Below, in pieces: positions 1 to 4,852 of a DNA stretch of 5,301 bases. The position numbers and the translations under genes were made by a program. The notes below the pieces were generated by a model that had not been told where the DNA came from, did not search any database, and saw only the letters and a program-made list of their open reading frames with translations. The stretch's first letter is position 1. Every line of letters begins with the position of its first letter. The stretch comes from Anaerolineae bacterium. GTDB lineage: Bacteria > Chloroflexota > Anaerolineae > UBA1429. Location: the NCBI GenBank assembly GCA_007123335.1, contig SKLG01000553.1, forward strand, positions 1 through 5,301, read 5' to 3'.

Positions 1-458
1 TCCATGGCAAAGCTACGTCGCCCGGCGCCGCCCATGGTGCCTACGCCGCCCATGCCACCCATACCGCCAGGACGCCCGCCAAATATCGTCTCAAAGAAAT
101 CGGAAAAGTCGCCCTCGCCAAAGAGGTCATTGAGATCGACCTGTTCGGTGGTATAGACGCGCTGGCCACGCGGCCCGCGGGCCTGCCACTGGCTCCAATC
201 AAAGCCGCCAGGGTCGCCGCCCATCTGCTGATAGCGCTGCCAATCGGCGCCGAGCTGGTCGTACTTTTTGCGCTTTTCCTCGTCGCGCAGCACCTCATAG
301 GCCTCGTTGATCTCTTTGAAGCGCTCAATGGCGTCGGGATTGTTGGGGTTGACGTCGGGATGATATTTCCGCGCCAACGTCCGATACGCCTTGCGAATCT
401 CTTCTTGCGAGGCGTCTCTGCTGACGCCCATGATGCTATAATAGTCCTTGTATTCCAT
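1..458 (-). CDS. DnaJ-family co-chaperone (CbpA-like), N-terminal 152 residues, cut by window edge
   Basis: This is a J-domain co-chaperone that would stimulate the ATPase of DnaK and deliver substrates to it in the cytoplasm. The J domain spans about residues 5-69 (DYYSIMGV...KYDQLG) and contains the invariant HPD tripeptide at 33-35 within RKYHPDVNP. A linker with WSQW follows, then the segment DLFGEGDFSDFFETIFGG (about 109-128), then a Gly/Met-rich stretch (131-146). This layout is typical of CbpA/type-II DnaJ proteins rather than full DnaJ, because no CxxCxGxG zinc repeats appear before the edge; they could still lie beyond it. The ATG at 456-458 is chosen because it places the J domain at the N-terminus, and a GGGGAG (470-475) lies 11 nt upstream, a slightly long spacing. 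The gene is divergent from hsp20 and shares its control region, so it is probably heat-inducible. The identification as a J protein is firm; the subtype is likely. Confidence 0.93.
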   Translation of the reverse strand, partial: MEYKDYYSIMGVSRDASQEEIRKAYRTLARKYHPDVNPNNPDAIERFKEINEAYEVLRDEEKRKKYDQLGADWQRYQQMGGDPGGFDWSQWQARGPRGQRVYTTEQVDLNDLFGEGDFSDFFETIFGGRPGGMGGMGGVGTMGGAGRRSFAM

Positions 459-505
459 CGATAGCTCTGCTCCCCACTCTGCTTGCCGGCTGCTGACCTG
501 CGGGT

Positions 506-598
506 TTGATAGATACGGCTCTCTCGAGGTTGTCACTCGCCATTTTCTCATCCATTATACGCGGTTAAAGAGAGTTTGTCAAGCACCTTGATAGATAC
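506..598 (+). repeat. 11-bp direct repeat TTGATAGATAC (506-516 and 588-598)
   Basis: The identical 11-mer TTGATAGATAC occurs at 506-516, in the dnaJ leader, and at 588-598, in the left half of the HAIR-like element, on the same strand and 82 bp apart. With flanking bases the copies read tTTGATAGATACgG and cTTGATAGATACcG. An exact 11-mer twice within this short intergenic region suggests a second binding half-site downstream of the dnaJ start, though chance is possible. The span given runs from the first copy to the second. Confidence 0.45.
554..582 (-). promoter_or_regulatory. sigma70-type promoter of the dnaJ-like gene
   Basis: On the minus strand, TTGACA (577-582) and TATAAT (554-559) are both perfect consensus hexamers, separated by exactly 17 bp. 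Transcription should start near 547, giving a leader of about 89 nt before the ATG. A promoter this strong on a chaperone gene suggests control by a repressor rather than by an alternative sigma factor, which fits the operator-like repeats immediately upstream. Confidence 0.85.
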
Positions 599-607
599 CG
601 ACTCAAG
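587..607. promoter_or_regulatory. Candidate HspR operator (HAIR-like inverted repeat)
   Basis: CTTGATA (587-593), a 7-nt spacer (594-600) and ACTCAAG (601-607) match the HAIR consensus CTTGAGT-N7-ACTCAAG at 12 of 14 positions with the exact spacer length. The right half is perfect. The element starts 5 bp upstream of the dnaJ -35 box and ends 27 bp before the hsp20 -35 box, so one regulator bound here could affect both genes. The consensus is known for the MerR-family repressor HspR, which controls dnaK operons and related genes. That HspR exists in this organism is inferred, as no hspR lies in the window. Confidence 0.55.
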
Positions 608-634
608 TTTACCGATAGGATTGGCGTCAAGATA

Positions 635-663
635 TTGACACGAGCTTGGAGATATGGTATACT
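635..663 (+). promoter_or_regulatory. sigma70-type promoter of the hsp20 pair
   Basis: TTGACA (635-640) is followed after exactly 17 bp by TATACT (658-663). A TG dinucleotide at 655-656 forms an extended -10 element. Transcription should begin near 670, leaving a leader of about 46 nt before the first Hsp20 start. The -35 box lies in the short inverted repeat GTCAA-GATA-TTGAC (626-639), a possible additional operator half-site. Confidence 0.85.
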
Positions 664-716
664 AGAGGTTGAAGGGTTGAGAGATATGGATCACCCATCA
701 TGAAAGGAGGCATCAA

Positions 717-1160
717 ATGAGCAGTCTTGAGAGACGGGGACAGCGCTCATCGACTGTCCCGCTCGGCAATGTCCTGGATCGCTTGTTTGAGGACGCCGTC
801 ACTGCGGATCCGTTGGGCAGGGCGGGCCGTTCCTCCATTGCTCTTGATCTCTGGGAGACAGACGAGGCCTATATGCTAAAGGCTTCTATCCCAGGCGTCG
901 ACGCTGAGGACATCCAAGTCAGCATCATCGATAATCAGGTGACCTTGAGCGCAGAGATCAAGCAGGACGAGACGATCACGGATGGCCAATATGTAATCCG
1001 TGAGCGGCGGTATGGTCCATTGGCGCGCGAGATCATCTTGCCCACCGGCGTCAATAGCGACGAGGTGCAGGCCGAGTATGAGGGTGGCGTGTTGACGCTG
1101 ACCATGCCCAAGATGGAAAAGGAGCGGGTCAAATCCATCAAGGTGCGCAGCATTTCTTGA
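717..1160 (+). CDS. Small heat-shock protein, Hsp20/alpha-crystallin family (first copy)
   Basis: This is an ATP-independent holdase chaperone of the cytoplasm that binds unfolding proteins until DnaK/DnaJ refold them. An N-terminal arm of about 40 residues contains LGNVLDRLFED. The alpha-crystallin domain runs from about residue 41 to 132 and ends in the family motif GGVLTLTMPK (123-132). A C-terminal I-x-V motif (IKV, 141-143) would dock onto a neighbouring subunit during oligomer assembly. The length of 147 aa is normal for bacterial Hsp20. The start is supported by AAAGGAGG (703-710) six nt upstream of the ATG at 717. It is the first gene of a two-gene unit, 42 bp ahead of a second hsp20, behind a near-consensus promoter. 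The specific client proteins cannot be read from the sequence. Confidence 0.95.
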   Translation: MSSLERRGQRSSTVPLGNVLDRLFEDAVTADPLGRAGRSSIALDLWETDEAYMLKASIPGVDAEDIQVSIIDNQVTLSAEIKQDETITDGQYVIRERRYGPLAREIILPTGVNSDEVQAEYEGGVLTLTMPKMEKERVKSIKVRSIS

Positions 1161-1202
1161 GCGGCGAACAAACAGATCTAGCAGATAGGGAGGTAAAGGA
1201 AG

Positions 1203-1646
1203 ATGTCCATGACGCGATGGGAGCCTTTCCGAGACTTGATGACCCTGCGTGAGGCCATGAACCGTCTCTTTGAGGAAAGCTATGTGCGTCCGGGGGCGCG
1301 TCTGACCTCGGGTAGTGAAGTATATTGCGAGCTTCCCGTAGATGCCTATGTGACCGATGAGGAGCTGGTCATCACCGCTCCGGTGCCGGGGATGGATGCG
1401 GAGGATGTGGACATTACCATCGAAGGCGATACGCTGACGATTCGTGGTGAGGTCAAGGGGCCGATGGATAATGTGAACTATATCCTTCAAGAGCGCCTTT
1501 GCGGCCAATTCCGCCGCACGCTGCGCCTGAATATCCCGGTGCAGGCAGACAAGGCGGAGGCCACGTTTGAAAAGGGCATTCTGACCCTGGTGATCCCCAA
1601 GCAAGAAGAGATCAAGCCCAAGACGATCAAGGTCAAGAGCAAGTAG
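1203..1646 (+). CDS. Small heat-shock protein, Hsp20/alpha-crystallin family (second copy)
   Basis: This is a second holdase chaperone, also 147 aa and 444 bp. The N-terminus has the classical WEPFRDL motif (6-12) followed by MNRLFEE. The alpha-crystallin domain covers about residues 45-133 and ends in KGILTLVIPK (124-133). The C-terminal assembly motif is IKV (142-144). By eye the two Hsp20 domains share only about 35-40% identity, so this is an old duplication or two subfamilies rather than a recent copy, and hetero-oligomers are possible. The start is ambiguous: GGGAGG (1188-1193) sits 9 nt before ATG 1203, and AAAGGA (1195-1200) sits 8 nt before ATG 1209, a difference of two residues. There is no terminator in the 42-bp gap after the first copy, so co-transcription is likely. 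Confidence 0.95.
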   Translation: MSMTRWEPFRDLMTLREAMNRLFEESYVRPGARLTSGSEVYCELPVDAYVTDEELVITAPVPGMDAEDVDITIEGDTLTIRGEVKGPMDNVNYILQERLCGQFRRTLRLNIPVQADKAEATFEKGILTLVIPKQEEIKPKTIKVKSK

Positions 1647-1668
1647 CGCCATTCCCCAGGCATATACT

Positions 1669-1712
1669 CGTGCCCGTCGGCGGCGTCGCGCGCGACGCCG
1701 CCGACGGGCACG
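1669..1712. terminator. Perfect 44-bp palindrome, probable bidirectional terminator
   Basis: Positions 1669-1690 are the exact reverse complement of 1691-1712: 22 base pairs, no mismatch and no unpaired centre base, and mostly G+C. A transcript would fold into a very stable hairpin with a short forced loop. It starts 22 nt after the second hsp20 stop and ends 64 nt before the stop of the convergent membrane-protein gene, the right position to terminate both. The downstream tracts are only weakly T-rich (TTGCTGTGT on the plus side), so it is not a textbook U-tract terminator. It may act by RNA-end protection, Rho-assisted termination or as a dispersed palindromic repeat. Confidence 0.65.
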
Positions 1713-1722
1713 TTGCTGTGTA

Positions 1723-1736
1723 TGACAGGCCTGTCA
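1723..1736. repeat. 14-bp perfect palindrome TGACAGGCCTGTCA
   Basis: The sequence TGACAGG-CCTGTCA is a perfect dyad with no spacer, 10 bp past the large palindrome and 40 bp beyond the end of the convergent gene. It could be a protein-binding site or a minor second hairpin in the termination region. No recognised regulator consensus is matched, and chance is a real possibility. Confidence 0.35.
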
Positions 1737-1776
1737 CGCCATCGCGCGGCCCCTGCATAGGCGCGCGCCCTGCCCC

Positions 1777-2730
1777 CTACTCGGCGCCCGGCTTGTGCAG
1801 CAGGCGCGTCGAGCGGTAAAAGCTGCGCACCACCAGCAGGATGATGCCGATACCAAAGATGATAAAGAGCGTCCCCCGCACCGGCCGCGGAATGAACTGC
1901 AAGGTGACATAGTAGGCGAACTCGGGGAAGGGCTGGACGCGGTAGAGATGGGTCAGCAGGTAGGCGATGCCCAGGCTGAGGCCCATGGCGCCGAACACAA
2001 AGAAGGAGAGCCAGCGGACGAGGTCGCTCATCTGGGCCCGCGCCCGGATAAGCCGCGCCTCTAACCCGTGGGCCAGCCGCGAGGTGACCTCGACGCGGGG
2101 CAACGCCTCGGGATGGGCCAGCAACTGCTCGGCAGGAGGAGGCGGGATCGGTACATTGCGTGGGTGCCCAAGCTGGGTGTTGATCTCTTCTTCCACCTGG
2201 ATGTACTCTACCGCCATGGTCAGGTCCGTCGCTACGGGAAAGTCCTTGTGCACCGGGCGATCACCCAGCACCTGGCTCAAGGTTCGTTCGCCGAGTATGA
2301 GAATCGGCCTGGTTCCCACGGCATAGGCGGCGGCAATGTCCCTGGCGTCATCGGCCAGGAGATAGCACGCCTCCAGTTCCAGCCCGAATTGCGCCGCTGG
2401 ACCATAAAAGATGCCGGGAACCTCGCCCCAACAGCGGCAGGTCTGCCCTTCGCCATGATGGCAGATGATAAAGCCGTCGATGCGCCCGCCACCGGCCTCG
2501 ATCTGTTGAAGGAGGGACTGCCAGCTCTCGTGGTCATCAGGCGGGTCGGAGACCCGCGCCCCGTCGCCTAGCGTGCGAGGGCCGTACAAGAAGAGGAGGC
2601 GTTCCTCCGTCGCCAGGAGGCGCATCGCCTCCACCGTGGCCGGCATCAGCCGCCACGACTCGGGCGAGCTGGTGGGCTCGATATGGCTGTCGCGCAGGAC
2701 CGCGTTTCGGTGCACTAAAACGGCTTTCAC
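1777..2730 (-). CDS. Membrane-anchored GmhB-like pseudo-phosphatase (HAD fold, catalytic Asp lost)
   Basis: Residues 1-178 follow the layout of D-glycero-D-manno-heptose-1,7-bisphosphate phosphatase (GmhB, HAD superfamily). The start MKAVLVHRNAVL parallels MKAVFLDRDGV, SWRLMPATVEAMRLL parallels the cap-proximal helix, and LLADDARDIAAAYAVG (124-139) parallels the VGDxxxDxxAGxxAG motif, keeping D127 and D131. Both motif-I aspartates are replaced (H7, N9), and the CRKPKPG lysine region reads CRCWGEVPG, so phosphatase activity is unlikely. The GmhB zinc ligands C-x-H...C-x-C seem kept as C90, H92, C98 and C100. A proline-rich linker (193-200) and a basic helix precede two transmembrane helices (about 240-262 and 286-301). 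No signal peptide is seen, so the domain is probably cytoplasmic. The start is GTG 2728-2730, overlapping the bactofilin stop by 4 nt (GTGA), indicating translational coupling. The role is not known; a partner or membrane anchor of bactofilin is inferred. Confidence 0.8.
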   Translation of the reverse strand: MKAVLVHRNAVLRDSHIEPTSSPESWRLMPATVEAMRLLATEERLLFLYGPRTLGDGARVSDPPDDHESWQSLLQQIEAGGGRIDGFIICHHGEGQTCRCWGEVPGIFYGPAAQFGLELEACYLLADDARDIAAAYAVGTRPILILGERTLSQVLGDRPVHKDFPVATDLTMAVEYIQVEEEINTQLGHPRNVPIPPPPAEQLLAHPEALPRVEVTSRLAHGLEARLIRARAQMSDLVRWLSFFVFGAMGLSLGIAYLLTHLYRVQPFPEFAYYVTLQFIPRPVRGTLFIIFGIGIILLVVRSFYRSTRLLHKPGAE

Positions 2731-3236
2731 GAGTCGGTGGTGGTCTCCTCTTCTTCGCTTGATACCTGGGTCATCTCAGCGTCTGGGGCCTCGGCCTCCA
2801 TGGTCTCGTCCTCGGCTTCCTCGGCAGGCGCCATCTCGGGCTTTTTCGCCATATCGGGCAGCAACAGCGGCTCGACGTGCTCACCACCCATGATGCACTG
2901 GCCGCGAAAGACGCCGCCCTCATCGATCAGCAGCGACCCCACGCGGATATCGCCCCAGATACGGCCGGCGGGCAAGATCTCCAGGCGGCCCTGAGCGGTG
3001 ATGTTGCCCTTGACGGCGCCCCAGACCTGCACGGCGTTGGCGACAATGTCGGCCAGCACCTTGGCCGAAGGGCCGACGATCACATTGCCCGCGGTCTCGA
3101 TATGGCCCTGATATACCCCGTCGATGCGAATGTTCTCGTCCGATTGGATCGTCCCGGTAAAACTCGTGTTGGCTCCCAGGACATTCTCGATCTTGCCCGA
3201 TACGCTAGGCAGTCGATCCTTCTTGAACAGAGACAC
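2727..3236 (-). CDS. Bactofilin (polymer-forming cytoskeletal protein)
   Basis: Bactofilins polymerise without nucleotide into filaments on the inner face of the membrane and position cell-envelope enzymes or other complexes. The bactofilin (DUF583) beta-helix core covers about residues 15-115. Typical repeats include FTGTIQSDENIRIDGVYQG (26-44), GNVIVGPSAKVLADI (50-64) and GRLEILPAGRIWGDI (83-97). The N-terminus MSLFKKD is short and basic, as in membrane-associated members. A strongly acidic, disordered tail rich in Glu, Asp and Thr fills about 132-169. At 169 aa the length is normal. The start is GTG (3234-3236), preceded by AAGGGGGG (3242-3249) at 5 nt. It is the first gene of an operon with the membrane pseudo-phosphatase, which it overlaps by 4 nt. 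Family assignment is firm; the cellular process it organises is unknown. Confidence 0.93.
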   Translation of the reverse strand: MSLFKKDRLPSVSGKIENVLGANTSFTGTIQSDENIRIDGVYQGHIETAGNVIVGPSAKVLADIVANAVQVWGAVKGNITAQGRLEILPAGRIWGDIRVGSLLIDEGGVFRGQCIMGGEHVEPLLLPDMAKKPEMAPAEEAEDETMEAEAPDAEMTQVSSEEEETTTDS

Positions 3237-3342
3237 GGTTTCCCCCCTTTGCGCACTGCGATGTTACGCACCGTGGCTACCATGTGAATGGATGATGGTT
3301 TGCGCCCCAGAGGCGAGGTGTGCCCATCCACTCGTTGGATAA

Positions 3343-3371
3343 AACATACCTTATGGCATATGTCTTGTCAA
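3343..3371 (-). promoter_or_regulatory. sigma70-type promoter of the bactofilin operon
   Basis: On the minus strand TTGACA (3366-3371, perfect) is followed after exactly 17 bp by TATGTT (3343-3348, four of six consensus bases). The predicted start is near 3336 and gives a leader of about 100 nt. The inverted repeat ATCCA-CTCGT-TGGAT (3326-3340) overlaps the predicted start point and could be an operator, but its arms are only 5 bp. The rest of the 191-bp gap 3237-3427 shows no small gene and no clear terminator for the upstream oxidoreductase. Confidence 0.65.
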
Positions 3372-3427
3372 TGCAAAATGTGTTTGCGTATGGCCTCCTA
3401 TCTGGTCGCTGCTGCGAAAGGGCCTTG

Positions 3428-4825
3428 TCAGACGAGCTGGCCGTCGTCGCGCAGCATCTGGCGCAGCCGTTGGACGTCGACCTCGGCCAGCGGCGTGTTC
3501 GCGGCCAGGGCCAGCGCCGCCGCCGTGCCCGCCGCCTGGCCGATGGCGATGCAGGTGCCCATCACCCGCGCGCCGGCCATCCCCTCGTGGGTGGCCGAGA
3601 TGCAGCGCCCCGAGGCCAGCAGGTTGGGCACCGCTACCGAGAGCAGCGAGCGATAAGGGATGTCGTACCAATCGCCCTGGGGCGGATAAAGCTCGTCGCG
3701 GTCGAGCATCCGCTCGTGCTCGGCGGCCCAGAAGGGGCACTCTTCCCCCTTGGGGCAACTGGCGACGCACAGGTGCACCGGATAGGTGTTGCCCAGCGGG
3801 CAGTGGATATCTACCCACCAGGAGCCGCGGGCGATGCCGTCGTCGAACTTACGCCCCTGGGTCACGTCCTCGCCGCTGAGCCGGTAGGGACCGACGACCT
3901 GGCGGCTCTCTCGCGGCCCCACCTGGGGCGAGGTCTGCTGCACATAGGCGTCCTCAAACTCGGGCACGTTGGCGCGCAGATAGCGCAGCAGCTCCCAGAT
4001 GTCGCGGCGCACGTTCAGCTCGGCGCGGGTCATGTCGCCCACGTCGGTGGAATCGCCGGCGGCGCGGGTCATGTTGGCCGCGCTGTGGTCCTTGTGATGG
4101 GCGTTGGTGCCGAAAAAGCCGGCGTTGTAAAAGCGAAAGCGGCCATCCTCCATCTCGTGGGCGATCTGCTCGCGCAGCTCCTGCTTGCGCTCCTCAGAGA
4201 GAGGCGCATACCCCGCCAGGTGAAAGAAAGAGCCCATGGACTCGCCCCGCCCGTCAAAGGGCCGGCCCTTGGTCGTGGGCGCTCCGGCCCGCGCGGCAAT
4301 GTCGGCGTCGCCGGTGGCGTCGATAAAGAGCTTGCCGGCCACCGCCTGGCGGCCCGATTTGTTCTCCACGACGACCGCCAGGATCCTATCGCCGTCCATA
4401 ACCACGTCGGTGATGACGGTGTGCAGCAGCAGCTCGACGCCGGCCTCTTGCAGCAGCTCGTCGAGGACGATCTTGAGCGCCTCGGCGTCAAACTCGATGC
4501 CCCAACGGGTCAGGGTCGCTGCCCACTCTGGCGCGCCATCGAGGGCGTGCATCCGCTCGGTGATCTCGCGCAGAATGCCCTCAACGATGGGTGTGTTGCT
4601 CGCGTTGGACCCAACGCCCGAGGCCGTGTGCCCCAGCACCGGCGAGACCAGCCCGGCGGTGGCCAGGCCCCCCAAAAAGCCATAGCGCTCGATGAGCAAC
4701 GTTTTGGCGCCGTGCCTCGCCGCCGCGATGGCCGCCGGAAAGCCGCCCGGCCCTCCGCCACAAACGACGACGTCGGCCTCGGCGACGACGGGTATCTCTC
4801 GCGGCGCTTCATGAATCGTGCGCAT
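3428..4825 (-). CDS. FAD-dependent oxidoreductase (FAD_oxidored family), substrate unknown
   Basis: The protein binds FAD through an N-terminal Rossmann motif: VVVCGGGPGGFPAAIAAAR with GxGxxG at 23-28, and E46 at the end of the second strand for the ribose. GFLGGLAT (49-56) follows, then LFIDATGDADIAARAG (166-181), which carries the family's internal GD motif. A second conserved block lies at the C-terminus: IPYRSL (389-394), NLLASGRCISATHEG (401-415), ARVMGTC (419-425) and IGQAAGTAAALA (428-439). Together they indicate the PF12831-type FAD_oxidored family; the reaction cannot be inferred from this. Between these blocks a segment (342-388) holds C342, C353, C357 and C363, possibly a metal or disulfide site. 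No signal peptide is seen, so it is cytoplasmic. The start ATG 4823-4825 has AAGGAGG (4831-4837) 5 nt upstream. The gene follows proA by 27 bp and is probably co-transcribed with it. Confidence 0.88.
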   Translation of the reverse strand: MRTIHEAPREIPVVAEADVVVCGGGPGGFPAAIAAARHGAKTLLIERYGFLGGLATAGLVSPVLGHTASGVGSNASNTPIVEGILREITERMHALDGAPEWAATLTRWGIEFDAEALKIVLDELLQEAGVELLLHTVITDVVMDGDRILAVVVENKSGRQAVAGKLFIDATGDADIAARAGAPTTKGRPFDGRGESMGSFFHLAGYAPLSEERKQELREQIAHEMEDGRFRFYNAGFFGTNAHHKDHSAANMTRAAGDSTDVGDMTRAELNVRRDIWELLRYLRANVPEFEDAYVQQTSPQVGPRESRQVVGPYRLSGEDVTQGRKFDDGIARGSWWVDIHCPLGNTYPVHLCVASCPKGEECPFWAAEHERMLDRDELYPPQGDWYDIPYRSLLSVAVPNLLASGRCISATHEGMAGARVMGTCIAIGQAAGTAAALALAANTPLAEVDVQRLRQMLRDDGQLV

Positions 4826-4852
4826 GTTCCCCTCCTTTTTAAACGCGCTCGT

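Noticed and set aside
671..716. ROSE-type or fourU RNA thermometer in the hsp20 leader
   Set aside because: No U-rich or CCU-type anti-Shine-Dalgarno stretch pairs with AAAGGAGG; only a weak ATGG...CCAT pairing is visible.
459..716. CIRCE element (HrcA operator) in the divergent region
   Set aside because: No TTAGCACTC-N9-GAGTGCTAA-like sequence is present; the visible dyads are of the CTTG/CAAG type.
717..1646. Recent tandem duplication of hsp20
   Set aside because: The two proteins have equal length by coincidence but differ at most aligned positions, including the N-terminal arm, so they are not a recent copy.
876..1652. 258-codon open frame on the minus strand across both hsp20 genes
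   Set aside because: It lies antisense to two well-supported Hsp20 genes, spans the gap between them, and has no recognisable motif or ribosome-binding site.
2068..2571. Plus-strand open frames opposite the membrane pseudo-phosphatase
   Set aside because: They are out-of-frame shadows without family motifs; the minus frame has HAD-like motifs, two membrane helices and a coupled start.
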